DNA from: G963664585 sp963664585
Lineage (GTDB): Bacteria; Bacillota; Clostridia; Oscillospirales; Ruminococcaceae
DNA length: 64,000 nucleotides
Direction: 5' to 3'
NCBI GenBank assembly: GCA_963664585.2
Contig: CAXXEO010000019.1
Coordinates: forward strand, 1-64,000
Part shown: one piece after another, positions 1-10,031 of the stretch
Layout: each line of letters opens with the position of its first letter
How positions within the stretch are numbered: position 1 is the first letter of the stretch
Program-made: the position numbers and the translations under genes
The notes under the pieces: model-generated
Database searches by the model: none
Told to the model about the DNA's origin: nothing
What the model saw: the letters and a program-made list of their open reading frames with translations, nothing else

Positions 1-204
1 ATTACATGGCCGCAGAGGTATGGTGACAAGCGACTGCAGCAACGCGGTATTAATTTGGGAAACTGGAGTTGGATATCCGCCATCGCGACCGAAATAATAT
101 TGGAGGACATATGCAGTAAAGAAATAGAGAGAAAAGAAATAAAAAACATTGAATTTTTCTTCATTGTATTAATACCTTTATTGCAAATTTGCCCAACAAA
201 TTGA
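1..204 (+). CDS. partial open frame at window edge, unknown
   Basis: Frame 1 is open from the first base to a TGA at 202-204, about 67 codons, so it could be the 3' end of a gene that starts outside the window. The first half is polar and Trp-containing (ITWPQRYGDKRLQQRG); the last 20 residues are hydrophobic. I recognise no family. It may be chance, because a 200-bp open frame in AT-rich DNA is weak evidence. Confidence 0.2.
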   Translation: MTWPQRYGDKRLQQRGINLGNWSWISAIATEIILEDICSKEIERKEIKNIEFFFIVLIPLLQICPTN

Positions 205-250
205 CTTTCCAAAGATGAAACTGTACGATGTTTTTAACCAGCGGGGAAGC

Positions 251-1450
251 TTATTCTTTTTCACATTGAAATGAACTGTGCTTATCCGTATAAACAAAGG
301 CGTAAACGACAGAGGTCAGTGGAATGGTAAATAAAAGGCCTATACTTCCCACCAAAGCCTGCAATATCTCCACGACAATCATTTCTCTGTTTAAAAGCTG
401 TAATAAAGAATTATTGTAGGCAATAAGAAGCAGAGCCATTGATAAAGAACTGCCAATATAGGCGAGGATTAGTGTATTAGACATGGTCCCTATAATATCT
501 CTTCCAATATTGACTCCAGATTGTATCATGGATTTAAAAGTCATATGACCAACTGATTCACGAAGTTCATTTAAGGATGAAGCAATGGATACTGATACGT
601 CCAGAGTAGCCCCCAAAGCGCCAATTATGATGGATGCATAGATAATCGCTTTCAGATCGATCGGATTTTTCGGATCGATGTAAAGCAGATAAATAGATTC
701 TTCATCCAAAATTCCTGTCAGTTTGAGAAAAAGATCCATAATGAATGTAAGTATTCCTGATACCGCTAATCCGCCCAGACATCCGATACCGGCGGACAGG
801 CTTTTTTTATTGAAGCCATTTACAAGCAACAGCGTCGAGCTGATGATGAAAAGGCTGATAATAATGGATGACAAATAAATGTTAAATCCAGATAATATAG
901 ACGGAATAAAAACAATAAAAATCGACAGACACGTGAAGATCAGCGAGATAATTGTGTTTAGACCCTTGCTTCTTCCAAACAGGAGTAGAAATATCATAAA
1001 AACAACACCTAATGCGATCAGTGCATCAGTTCTAACATATTCGTGCAATGCCCATGTAATTTCGCTTTCCTGTGTATCAGTTTCATAAAGCATAATTTTA
1101 TCATTTTTAGCCACTTCTTTAAGTTTGACAGGAGAAAAATCATCATTTTGCTGTATGGCCAATACGCTCAATCCCTTATATTGTCCACTGAGTATTTTGG
1201 CTTTGAACTTAATCGTCTTCGACTCAACGGGTTCCGACCCGCTGAGTTCTGTCCACTGGGAGAATGCGGATAAAACGCTTTCCACCCTTGCCGTGACAAT
1301 GGGCACATTATCCTGTGAGTTAAAAATATTCAAATGATTTGAAACTATCCTGTGACCAAAATAGATAAACAGAATGGATATGATAATTGTCATCAGATTA
1401 ATGGTCAATTGAGGCCTTTTCTTTAAAAATTCAACGTTTAATATCGGCAT
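251..1450 (-). CDS. YibE/F-like family multi-pass membrane protein
   Basis: A 399-residue protein with an N-terminal membrane anchor (residues ~16-36), an extracytoplasmic domain to about residue 130, then roughly seven hydrophobic segments. This layout and the conserved core with GALGATLDVSVSIASSL and NTLILAYIGSSL match the YibE/F-like family of Gram-positive membrane proteins, whose biochemical role is not established. The ATG at 1450 is preceded by AGGAAGTG at good spacing. It stands alone, transcribed away from the signalling block at 2 kb. Family assignment is from recognised motifs; substrate or function is unknown. Confidence 0.8.
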   Translation of the reverse strand: MPILNVEFLKKRPQLTINLMTIIISILFIYFGHRIVSNHLNIFNSQDNVPIVTARVESVLSAFSQWTELSGSEPVESKTIKFKAKILSGQYKGLSVLAIQQNDDFSPVKLKEVAKNDKIMLYETDTQESEITWALHEYVRTDALIALGVVFMIFLLLFGRSKGLNTIISLIFTCLSIFIVFIPSILSGFNIYLSSIIISLFIISSTLLLVNGFNKKSLSAGIGCLGGLAVSGILTFIMDLFLKLTGILDEESIYLLYIDPKNPIDLKAIIYASIIIGALGATLDVSVSIASSLNELRESVGHMTFKSMIQSGVNIGRDIIGTMSNTLILAYIGSSLSMALLLIAYNNSLLQLLNREMIVVEILQALVGSIGLLFTIPLTSVVYAFVYTDKHSSFQCEKE

Positions 1451-2003
1451 ATTTTCACTTCCTAGTTATTTCTAGTGTCGATATGCGCGCAGGGCGCAGA
1501 TCTTTCATCACTTGATATTTTGTCGGTTTTTTCTGGCCTAAACGCAAGACCCTCATTTCTCCTTGGTTATAGATACTACACAGATATACCACAATTATTT
1601 AAGTTGTGCAATCACGGTTATCAAACAGAAAGCAGAAAATGAAAGCTGTCACATACGAATCGCACTTAAAAATTACTTTCAAATTAAGCCCTGCTTAAGT
1701 GTCTGTCTGCATTCATTCCCCATGCAGACAGAAGATAGGATGAGGTTAATATAATAGCCGCTTGGAAGTAGCAGCAGTTATCAATAATATAGAGCAATTT
1801 TTCAAAACCGGATGTTATATTGACCAATAAACTAATACATAACAAATGAATATTGTTGAATTTTATCATAAAAAAAGGTAATATGTATATATCAATAGTT
1901 TGAAAAAGAACTAGTAGAACGTTGACAAATTTATAATCGCCGTTTAAAAAACAGAACAGATGATTTGCGATACTTATGAATGTAAACAAGTGAGGGAATT
2001 GCA
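1451..2003. other. intergenic region between divergent genes
   Basis: No convincing gene. It must carry the leftward promoter of the YibE/F gene and the rightward promoter of the PAS-GGDEF-HD-GYP gene. A possible sigma-A-like site for the latter is TTGACA at 1922-1927, 17 bp, then TAAAAA at 1945-1950. The weak -10 makes this tentative. A 106-codon antisense frame at 1684-2004 has no recognisable homology and was not accepted. Confidence 0.4.
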
Positions 2004-5000
2004 ATGGAAGAAAGCTTTTATAAAGCTATTATCAATAAGTCGCCCACAGGATATGCATATCATCGGATTGTTTTAAATGACGAGGGAAATCCCTGCGATT
2101 TTGAATTTATTGAAGTCAATCCGGAATTTGAAAAGATTATCGGTTTTAAAGCCATTGAAATTGTGGGAAAAAGAGCAACAGAAGTCTTGCCAGGCATCAA
2201 GGCCGCCCCCTTCGATTGGATAGCGACTTTTGGCAATGTTGCGCTTCATGGCGGGAAAGCAGAGCTGGAGCAATATTCTGAGATACTCAACCAGTGGCTT
2301 CGTGTAAAGGTATTCTCACCAGAAAAAAATTATTTTATTACGCTGCTTAGCGATATTTCAAAAGAAATTAGGCAGGTGTCACTAGTAGAAGAGTTCTTTA
2401 AAATAAGTTTGGATTTGATGAGCATCTCAGATGCAAATGGTAATTTTATCCGTATCAACAAAGAATGGGAATCTACCTTAGGCTATACAAACGATGAGAT
2501 GGAAAGTCAAAATTTTTTAGGCTTTGTCCATCCTGATGATCTGGAGGAAACAGTTAAAGCGATCCAGGCTTTAACCGAACAAAAACCGATTCTTAATTTT
2601 GTCAACCGGTTCCGCCATAAGGATGGCTCATATCGTTATATGGAATGGCGCAGCCGCCCCCATGGAGAATATATCTATTCTGCTGCCCGGGATATTACAG
2701 ACAAAGTTGAGGAAAGCAAGTGCTTAGAAAGAATGATATCTTCCTCCGAAGAATTTCTTGAGACGTCCAGTCACATTAATTATCAGAGAATAGCCGATAC
2801 AGTATTATCCCTTTCCGGTGCAAAATATGTCGCGTTTAGCCTGTATGAAAAAGATGGCAGTTCGTTTACGACAGTTTCCATATCTGGCGCCCCAGAGGAC
2901 ATCAGGCGGGCGGGTGAGGTGATAGGTGTTAATCTGGTAGGCAAAAAATGGCCTCGAGAGATTATCAGTAACAAAATAATCCAAGGTCAGATTCTGACTG
3001 AATTTAAGGACCTCGCAGATCTTGCGGGAGATATATTGCTTAAGCCACTCATGTACGATGTCAGCGAAATTTTTGACGTCGGTCAGGTCGTTGTGGCAAA
3101 AATCGCGCAGGACCATGGGATGCAGGGCACTTTTACCATTATGATGCCGAGGGGAAAACGATTTCTGCATGGTGGCTTTATCAGTATTTATTCGCGCCAG
3201 GTGGCACTTCTGATTGATCGCATTTTGGCCGAGGAGGCGTTGCGAGGCAATGAATCAATGTTAAAAGAAGCGCAGTCGATTGCGCGATTAGGACGCTGGG
3301 AGCTGGATCATGCTTCCGGTCTGATTTCATTTTCTGATGGGGCCAATGAAATATTTGAGCCTGATGTCGAGGCTCATCAAATGGATGCGAAATGGTTTTT
3401 AGGATATGTTCACCCGGATGATTATCGTAAGGTGTGTGACTCCGACGCTTTTCATCAAAGCACCGGTCAACCGTATGAAATGGTTTTTAGAATTATAAGT
3501 CCAAAAGGGCAATTGAAATGGATTCATGAAATTGGTCAAACCCATATGGATGAACAGGGCAAGCCTATTCGCACTGTGGGAACAGTGCAGGATGTCACCA
3601 GTCTTAAAGAGTATGAAGTAAAGATCGAGAGGCTCCTTCGTGAAAACGAAACCATCTTCAACAGCACCCAGGATGCGTTATTTTTTGTGCAGGTTGAAAA
3701 GGGGCCTTGCTTTGTGTATATCAAAAACAACATCTCCCATCAGGAAAAAACCGGTATCTTTTTGCAGCAGCTCCGCGGGAAAACGCCACAGGAGCTCTTT
3801 GGAGACGAAGTCGGACAGGCCATTCATCAAAATTTTGTCCGCTGTATACGGGAAGGCAAGTCTATTTTCTATGAAGAAACCCTTCATTTGCCCAGTGGCA
3901 TCCGCATATGGGAAACAACGCTGACGCCGGTTTATGAAAACGGACAACCTCTTTATATTGTGGGTTCAAGTTTGGACATCACAGAGAGAAAAGCATCTGT
4001 AGAACGGGTCCTGAATGATTTGAAACGCAATGAAATCATGGTGAATATTCTTAAACGCTCTATCGAATCCGAGCAGGAATATCTGGACTATGCGCTTAAC
4101 CAGGCTATCGAGCTGACAGAAAGTAAATATGGCTATATCTATTTATACGATGAAGAGGAACGTATTTTAAGGCTGAACAGTTGGTCAATAGACGTCATGG
4201 AACAGTGCAAAGTGGTCGAACCGCAGACTGCGTACAAATTAGAACTTACCGGAATCTGGGGAGAGACAGTGAGACAAAGAAAAGCCATTGTTGTCAATGA
4301 CTTTGAAGCACCCAACACTCTTAAAAAAGGATATCCCGAGGGGCATGTGAAGCTTACAAGATTTCTGTCTATCCCGATATTTGAAGATGAGAAAATATTG
4401 GGCGTTGTGGGTGTCGCCAACAAGAAAAAGGAATATAACGATCAGGATATTTTTCAACTGACCATACTGATGCGTAATGCTTGGGTCGCTGTTCAGCGCA
4501 AAAGAAGTGAAGTTTTATTAAAACAGGAAAAGGAGCTATTTAAAACGACACTGCTTTCAATTGGAGATGGCATATTGGCGGTTGATCATGCCGGCAAGGT
4601 ATCCTTGATGAATCATGTAGCGCAACACTTGACAGGATGGCGTCAGGAAGATGCAGTCGGTAAGGATTTTAATGAAATATTTGCTATTATTGATGATAAA
4701 ACCCCAGAAAAGTGTGAAAATCCCATTCAAAAGGTAATTCAAACTGGAAAAATGATTGACTCAAGCAATCATACCATGCTGCTTACCAAGGATGGCACCA
4801 GACGGCCCATTGCGGACAGTGCAGCACCGATTATCGGAGAAAATGGCAATGTCACTGGGGTTGTGATGGCTTTTCGGGATGTGACTGTGGAAAAACAAAA
4901 AATAGAAGTGATTGAGTTCATGAGTTATCACGATCTGTTGACGGGGCTGTTTAATCGGGCGTTTTTTGAGGAAGAGCTTAAGCGCCTCAATACAAAACGA

Positions 5001-5924
5001 AATCTGCCGCTCACCATTGTGATGGCAGATGTCAACGGTTTGAAACTAACCAATGATGCCTTTGGACACGCTGTTGGAGACAAGCTGCTTCAATTAGCGT
5101 CAGATGCAATGCGAAATGGCTGCCGGGAAGATGACATCATTGCGCGCATTGGTGGAGATGAATTTGCAATTCTTCTTCCCCAGACGGATGGTGAGAATGC
5201 CGAAAAAATTGTGGATCGAATCCGTGAAAATTGTTCAAAAGCCGGGATCGGCGCAGTCGTTTTATCGATATCCTTTGGCTGGGAATCAAAAGTATTCATT
5301 GAAGAGGATATCTATGACATCCAGAAAAAGGCCGAGGACAGGATGTATCGCCGAAAGCTGTTTGAAAGCCCCATGATGAGATGGAAAACCATAGATGCGA
5401 TAACCCAAACTTTATATGAAACGCATAAGGGTGAAGAAAAACATTCGAAACGTGTCAGACATCTTTGCGAATTGATGGGTAAGCAATTGTCCCTTGGAGA
5501 GAGAGAGCTGAAGGAGCTGACTAATGCAGGACGCCTTCATGACATTGGGAAAATTGCTATCGATAGGAGCATACTTAATACCACGGAACTGCTGAATGAT
5601 GAAGAATGGCGGGAAATCAAGCGGCATCCCGAGATAGGGTATAGAATTTTAAGCTCTGTAAGTGAACTGTCTGATGTGGCACAGAGTGTTTTAGCTCATC
5701 ATGAGCGTTGGGATGGCAAGGGCTATCCAAAAATGCTCAAAGAAACGCAAATCCCGCTCAATGCGAGAATCATTTCGTTAGCAGTGGCTTATGACGTGAT
5801 GACCGAAGGAACTTACCGGCCGGTACTGTCAAAAGAAAAGGCACTCGAACAGATCCGCCTAAATGCCGGTACGCAATTTGATCCTGAATTGGCAAAAATG
5901 TTTATCAATATATTCTCCAAATAA
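2004..5924 (+). CDS. PAS/GAF sensor with GGDEF and HD-GYP domains (c-di-GMP turnover)
   Basis: A 1306-residue cytoplasmic signalling protein without membrane segments. In order: PAS (~5-120), PAS (~127-240), GAF-like (~250-410), PAS (~424-535), PAS (~546-665), GAF (~688-835), PAS (~850-970), GGDEF (~975-1120) and HD-GYP (~1125-1305). The diguanylate cyclase signature IGGDEF (~1049) is intact. The HD-GYP part keeps HDIGK (~1178) and HHERWDGKGYP (~1240). Both synthesis and hydrolysis of c-di-GMP are therefore possible on one chain, presumably set by PAS/GAF ligands. ATG with GAGGG upstream. It is followed by a histidine kinase and an HD-GYP response regulator on the same strand, so a joint pathway is likely (inference). 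Confidence 0.93.
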   Translation: MEESFYKAIINKSPTGYAYHRIVLNDEGNPCDFEFIEVNPEFEKIIGFKAIEIVGKRATEVLPGIKAAPFDWIATFGNVALHGGKAELEQYSEILNQWLRVKVFSPEKNYFITLLSDISKEIRQVSLVEEFFKISLDLMSISDANGNFIRINKEWESTLGYTNDEMESQNFLGFVHPDDLEETVKAIQALTEQKPILNFVNRFRHKDGSYRYMEWRSRPHGEYIYSAARDITDKVEESKCLERMISSSEEFLETSSHINYQRIADTVLSLSGAKYVAFSLYEKDGSSFTTVSISGAPEDIRRAGEVIGVNLVGKKWPREIISNKIIQGQILTEFKDLADLAGDILLKPLMYDVSEIFDVGQVVVAKIAQDHGMQGTFTIMMPRGKRFLHGGFISIYSRQVALLIDRILAEEALRGNESMLKEAQSIARLGRWELDHASGLISFSDGANEIFEPDVEAHQMDAKWFLGYVHPDDYRKVCDSDAFHQSTGQPYEMVFRIISPKGQLKWIHEIGQTHMDEQGKPIRTVGTVQDVTSLKEYEVKIERLLRENETIFNSTQDALFFVQVEKGPCFVYIKNNISHQEKTGIFLQQLRGKTPQELFGDEVGQAIHQNFVRCIREGKSIFYEETLHLPSGIRIWETTLTPVYENGQPLYIVGSSLDITERKASVERVLNDLKRNEIMVNILKRSIESEQEYLDYALNQAIELTESKYGYIYLYDEEERILRLNSWSIDVMEQCKVVEPQTAYKLELTGIWGETVRQRKAIVVNDFEAPNTLKKGYPEGHVKLTRFLSIPIFEDEKILGVVGVANKKKEYNDQDIFQLTILMRNAWVAVQRKRSEVLLKQEKELFKTTLLSIGDGILAVDHAGKVSLMNHVAQHLTGWRQEDAVGKDFNEIFAIIDDKTPEKCENPIQKVIQTGKMIDSSNHTMLLTKDGTRRPIADSAAPIIGENGNVTGVVMAFRDVTVEKQKIEVIEFMSYHDLLTGLFNRAFFEEELKRLNTKRNLPLTIVMADVNGLKLTNDAFGHAVGDKLLQLASDAMRNGCREDDIIARIGGDEFAILLPQTDGENAEKIVDRIRENCSKAGIGAVVLSISFGWESKVFIEEDIYDIQKKAEDRMYRRKLFESPMMRWKTIDAITQTLYETHKGEEKHSKRVRHLCELMGKQLSLGERELKELTNAGRLHDIGKIAIDRSILNTTELLNDEEWREIKRHPEIGYRILSSVSELSDVAQSVLAHHERWDGKGYPKMLKETQIPLNARIISLAVAYDVMTEGTYRPVLSKEKALEQIRLNAGTQFDPELAKMFINIFSK

Positions 5925-5998
5925 CAAAAAAATCTGATTCTAGCATTATTTCAAAGGACAAAAAATGACAGTAATATCAGATATAGGACGGAGGAAAT

Positions 5999-8077
5999 AT
6001 GAACAGCATAATGCTTCTGAAAATAACACATAACGCAGTTCTGCTTTTGGGTCTGTCAGTTGTATATGAGATTGGGCACTATATACCTCAAAAATGGAAA
6101 TTTGCAAACACAGTAATCAATGGCTTTTTAATTGGCCTGATTGGCATGGCACTTATGTCTGTCCCATTTATATGGACAGAGGGGATCTTTTTTGATACAC
6201 GTACGATTCTGATCGGTGTTACAGCGCTGATATTTGGCGGCGTGTCAACATTAATCGCATCTGGTATAATGATAGTTTCCCGTATTTCAATAGGGGGCGC
6301 GGGCACTTTGATGGGCGTATGTACTATTGTTGCATCAGCTGTCATTGGACTGCTTTGGCGACGCCATCTGCATGATAATGAGCCCAAAAGACGTTGGCTC
6401 GATATTTATCTGTTTGGTATCCTATGTCATGTTGCAATGTTGGCCTGTGTGTTTTTTATACCATGGCCACTGTCTCTTGATGTGTTTAAGGAAATTGTCT
6501 TGCCAGTTATTCTGGTTTATCCCATTGTTACGTTGCTTTTGAGTATGTTACTTATGCAACAAAAAAAGTATTACAAATCCGTCATACAAATTGTAGAGGC
6601 CGAGGGGAGATATAAAAGCCTTTTCAACAACAATCATGCAGTCATGTTGATTTTGCGCCCAGATGATGGCCAAATTATCGACGCTAATCCCGCAGCCTGT
6701 TCCTTTTATGGTTGGGATATTAAAACCTTAAAAACAATGAAGATTACCCAGATTAATACATTAACATATGAACAGATACTGGAGGAAATGCAAAAAGCAG
6801 TGACCAACCAAAAAGACCATTTTTTGTTTCAGCATCGGAAAGCCTCTGGTGAGATCGTCGATGTAGAGACTCATAGTGGGCACATTAAAATGGATGGGGA
6901 AACTTTTCTTTACTCTATTGTTCATGACATATCGGCGCGCGTCGCTTCGGAGCGGCTGCTCCTGGAAAGCGAAAACCGTTTTAGAATGCTGATCGAAAGC
7001 GCGCCTGACGCCGTTTTTATTCAGATCCAAGGAAAATTTGCTTTTGTAAATCGCTCTGCGGTATCACTTTTTGGCGCCGAGTCTGCCGACCAGTTGATTG
7101 GCACCAATATCCTGGACCGTATCAATCCAGGATATCGTAATATTATCAAAGAAAGAATTGCATTCGTCAATCGTGAAAAAGAAGCGATTCGGCCTGTAGA
7201 AGAAGTGTTTTTGAGAATGGACGGCACCTCTATCAATGCAGATGTCAGTGCCGTTCCCCTTCATTTTAATGAAGAGGACGGGGCACTGGTTTTTGCACGC
7301 GACATTACGGAACGAAAAAGGCTTGATAACATGAAAAAAGAAATAGAGGCGCAACTGCGAGAACAGCAGAAGCTGGAAGCCATAGGAACACTTGCTGGCG
7401 GTGTCGCCCATGAAATAAATAACCCGATCAATGGCATTATGAACTATGCACAACTAATATTGGATGAAATTGATAAAGATTCTCAGGCGGCGGAATACAC
7501 CAAAGAAATCGTTCATGAGACTGAGCGGGTATCGACCATTGTCAAAAATCTTTTGCAGTTTTCGCGTCAGGAAAAACAGTCCCATAGCTATGCCAGTGTA
7601 TATGATATCGTGGATCAGACCGTTTCGCTGATCAAGACAATCATTCGAAAAGATCAGATCCGTTTGGATATCATACTGGAAGAGGGATTACCAAAGATCA
7701 AATGCCGAAGTCAGCAAATACAGCAGGTTTTGATGAACTTGCTTACTAATGCGCGGGATACATTGAACGAAAAATATCCGGACTATCATGAGAATAAGAT
7801 GATTCGATTGTCTGCCGTACTGTTTATGAGTGAGGGTCGATCATGGATTCGAATTATCATTGAAGATCATGGGAACGGCATTCCAGAAAACTTGCGCGAA
7901 AAAATTTTTGAGCCTTTTTTTTCTACAAAGCCAAAAGATTTAGGAACGGGTCTTGGCTTGTCTATCAGTTTTGGTATTATCAAAGATCATCATGGAAAAA
8001 TCGTCATTGACACACAAGAGGGCTGCTATACGAAATTTATATTAGAGTTGCCCGTGGACAACGGATGGACAGTATAG
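5999..8077 (+). CDS. 5TM-LytS-type PAS sensor histidine kinase
   Basis: A 692-residue membrane kinase. Residues 1-185 form about five to six hydrophobic segments resembling the 5TMR-LYT (LytS/YhcK) sensor module. PAS domains follow at ~203-320 and ~327-440, then a HisKA domain with the phospho-acceptor histidine in AHEINNP (~470). The HATPase has an N box (MNLLTNARD, ~577) and G boxes DHGNGIPE and GTGLGLSIS. GGAGGA precedes the ATG. It lies 47 bp upstream of a response regulator and is its obvious partner. The signal is unknown; the 5TM-LYT module is usually associated with sensing small hydrophobic or cell-wall related ligands (family knowledge only). Confidence 0.9.
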   Translation: MNSIMLLKITHNAVLLLGLSVVYEIGHYIPQKWKFANTVINGFLIGLIGMALMSVPFIWTEGIFFDTRTILIGVTALIFGGVSTLIASGIMIVSRISIGGAGTLMGVCTIVASAVIGLLWRRHLHDNEPKRRWLDIYLFGILCHVAMLACVFFIPWPLSLDVFKEIVLPVILVYPIVTLLLSMLLMQQKKYYKSVIQIVEAEGRYKSLFNNNHAVMLILRPDDGQIIDANPAACSFYGWDIKTLKTMKITQINTLTYEQILEEMQKAVTNQKDHFLFQHRKASGEIVDVETHSGHIKMDGETFLYSIVHDISARVASERLLLESENRFRMLIESAPDAVFIQIQGKFAFVNRSAVSLFGAESADQLIGTNILDRINPGYRNIIKERIAFVNREKEAIRPVEEVFLRMDGTSINADVSAVPLHFNEEDGALVFARDITERKRLDNMKKEIEAQLREQQKLEAIGTLAGGVAHEINNPINGIMNYAQLILDEIDKDSQAAEYTKEIVHETERVSTIVKNLLQFSRQEKQSHSYASVYDIVDQTVSLIKTIIRKDQIRLDIILEEGLPKIKCRSQQIQQVLMNLLTNARDTLNEKYPDYHENKMIRLSAVLFMSEGRSWIRIIIEDHGNGIPENLREKIFEPFFSTKPKDLGTGLGLSISFGIIKDHHGKIVIDTQEGCYTKFILELPVDNGWTV

Positions 8078-8123
8078 AATAGGATGATAATTATATTTTT
8101 ACACAGATGGGGGGATAGACATT

Positions 8124-9182
8124 GTGAGTAGGGTCCTAATTGTTGATGATGAAAAAAGTATGCGCATTACATTATGCGAGTTTCTGAGAAAAGAAGGTTT
8201 CGAGGCTGAATGTGCGGCTGACGCACAAACCGCATACCAGATGATTGATGAACACCCTTATGATGTTGTTGTAACAGATATTATCATGCCGCGAATGTCA
8301 GGGATTGAACTGCTCGAAAAGATTCGTAAGAAATCACCAAGTGTTCAGGTGATTATCATGACGGGGGAGCCTACTGTTGATACGGCGGTTAGGGCAGTAC
8401 AAAGCGGAGCAAATGATTATCTTGCAAAGCCCATCCAACGGGAGAGCTTTTTAAAAGCTGTTCATCATGCTGCACAAATTAAACTGCTTAATGACCAAAA
8501 ATCAGTCCTTGAAGAACAAAATAAGCTTTATCAAAGGGATCTTGAAGTTATTGTTGAACAAAGAACAAATGCATTACAAGACGCAATGCAGAGCATCATA
8601 TCGCTGTTGTCATCCGTCGTGGAAGTTCGGGATCCATATACGGCAGGCCATCAGCGAAGGGTTGGAAATTTGGCAGCAGCTATAGCAGCAAAGATGGACC
8701 TAAACAACAAAACAGTAGCACTGATTCGCATTATTGGCTACATACATGATATCGGTAAAATGGTTATCCCCATAGAGATATTGTCTAAACCCGGGAAGCT
8801 CAGCTCTCTTGAAATGCAGATGATTCAAAATCATCCAAGCCATGGATATGATATGCTCAATAAGGTTCAACTCCCTGCAGTAATTGGAGAAACTATTTAT
8901 CAACATCATGAACGATGTGATGGAAGCGGGTACCCAAGGGGGCTAACGGTGGATGTTATTACCTATGAAGCACAAATTATTATGGTGGCTGATGTCGTGG
9001 AAGCCATGATGTCTCATCGCCCCTATAGACCAGCCCTTGGTTTAGACGAAGCACTGGAGGAGATTTTACAGAAGGCAGGAATTCTGTATGATGTCGGAGT
9101 TGTCTCTTCATGTGTCGATTTATTTCGAAATGATCACTATGTGATTGATGATGTTGAGCACAAGATTTACTTTCCCTTATAA
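8124..9182 (+). CDS. response regulator with HD-GYP phosphodiesterase output
   Basis: A 352-residue REC-HD-GYP protein. The receiver domain (1-120) has the acidic pair in IVDDEK and the phospho-acceptor Asp in VVVTDIIMPRMSG (~52). After a coiled linker (~120-150) comes an HD-GYP domain with HDIGK (~208) and HHERCDGSGYP (~265), both complete, so it should hydrolyse c-di-GMP when phosphorylated. The start is GTG at 8124 after a run of G's (TGGGGGGATAG). Context with the kinase at 5999 and the GGDEF/HD-GYP protein at 2004 points to a local c-di-GMP circuit. Confidence 0.9.
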   Translation: MSRVLIVDDEKSMRITLCEFLRKEGFEAECAADAQTAYQMIDEHPYDVVVTDIIMPRMSGIELLEKIRKKSPSVQVIIMTGEPTVDTAVRAVQSGANDYLAKPIQRESFLKAVHHAAQIKLLNDQKSVLEEQNKLYQRDLEVIVEQRTNALQDAMQSIISLLSSVVEVRDPYTAGHQRRVGNLAAAIAAKMDLNNKTVALIRIIGYIHDIGKMVIPIEILSKPGKLSSLEMQMIQNHPSHGYDMLNKVQLPAVIGETIYQHHERCDGSGYPRGLTVDVITYEAQIIMVADVVEAMMSHRPYRPALGLDEALEEILQKAGILYDVGVVSSCVDLFRNDHYVIDDVEHKIYFPL

Positions 9183-9198
9183 GCTTGTTCATCTTAAA

Positions 9199-9255
9199 CT
9201 TGAATATTCCCCCGCCAGCGGCGGGGGATATACAAGGCTAAGATTTTACAGAGTA
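9199..9255. repeat. GC-core palindrome, family B copy
   Basis: Inverted repeat with arms ending in ATATACAAG around a CCCCCGCC/GGCGGGGG core, followed by the tail GCTAAGATTTTACAGAGTA. The same palindrome plus tail recurs at 54076-54131, so this is a dispersed element and not merely a terminator. It lies between two converging genes (8124 forward, 9297 reverse) and may also stop transcription. Confidence 0.75.
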
Positions 9256-9296
9256 CTAGCATTAGTGCAGCTCAAAACATGTATTTATAAAATCGA

Positions 9297-10031
9297 TTAA
9301 AGAATCTTGGTATCAATGGCCTTTGCCGGACATTGATTGATGATTTCAAAAAGAGTCTGCTTTTCATTGGGCTCAAGCTCAATTTTCACAATCTGCGCTT
9401 TTTTATTCTCGATTATAAAAAGCGAGGGTGCGATTTTTGCACAGTAACCACAACCAATGCAGTAATCCTGATTAATGCTGATAATGCTTTTTTCTGCCAA
9501 ATCATTATTGCTATTCATGGGGATATCCTTTCTCCTCACAAACCGTGATGTGAGATATCCCATCAGAAAAATAGAGGCTGTCGTCAGGATCCATCGGACA
9601 GCCATGAATTGGGGACCTAGGAACTTCGCTTCATTGGCGAGCATCGGGATTTTAATGACCGCCCAAGTGCTCAAAATAATGACAATATTGGAAACGCTGG
9701 CCCCTTTTTTGAAAAGCATTTTGCATACTGGAAAAGCCGCATAAATTGGTCCCGCCGAAAAGCTGCCCAAAAGGAAAGAAAAGAGACATCCTCTCACGCC
9801 GGAATTCTTGCCAAAGCTGTTTTCAATTGTTTTTTTAGGCACCCAGGCTTCAATCAGCGAGGTCAGCATTAATATAACCGGCATAATGAGAAGCATTTCT
9901 TTCACATAATACAAACTACTGTTGACCGCCACGAGTGCTTTTTCAGGCAAGGCAATCCATAAACCTATGTAAATACAGAGAACAAAAATTGGCAGTTTGT
10001 AGTTTTTAATTGTATCTTTGATCGTACTCAC
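9297..10031 (-). CDS. permease half-protein fused to a C-terminal [4Fe-4S] ferredoxin domain
   Basis: A 244-residue protein from a GTG start at 10031, whose GTGA overlaps the stop of the upstream gene. Residues ~10-170 carry about five membrane segments and the block GPIYAAFPVCKMLFKKGAS. This block parallels PAFVAFPLVGSLIKVGAS in the preceding gene, so the two are homologous halves of a YraQ/ArsP-type permease. Residues ~185-244 form a single-cluster ferredoxin with CIGCGYC (Cys 191, 194, 197) and a fourth Cys at ~234 in QCPAKAI. Known family members are usually one chain without ferredoxin, so split plus fusion is unusual. The role is inferred as redox-coupled transport; the substrate is unknown. 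Confidence 0.75.
   Translation of the reverse strand: MSTIKDTIKNYKLPIFVLCIYIGLWIALPEKALVAVNSSLYYVKEMLLIMPVILMLTSLIEAWVPKKTIENSFGKNSGVRGCLFSFLLGSFSAGPIYAAFPVCKMLFKKGASVSNIVIILSTWAVIKIPMLANEAKFLGPQFMAVRWILTTASIFLMGYLTSRFVRRKDIPMNSNNDLAEKSIISINQDYCIGCGYCAKIAPSLFIIENKKAQIVKIELEPNEKQTLFEIINQCPAKAIDTKIL

Noticed and set aside
1684..2004. 106-codon hydrophobic minus-strand frame
   Set aside because: No RBS, no family likeness, overlaps the promoter region of the PAS-GGDEF gene; AT-rich DNA easily gives Phe/Ile/Leu-rich frames.
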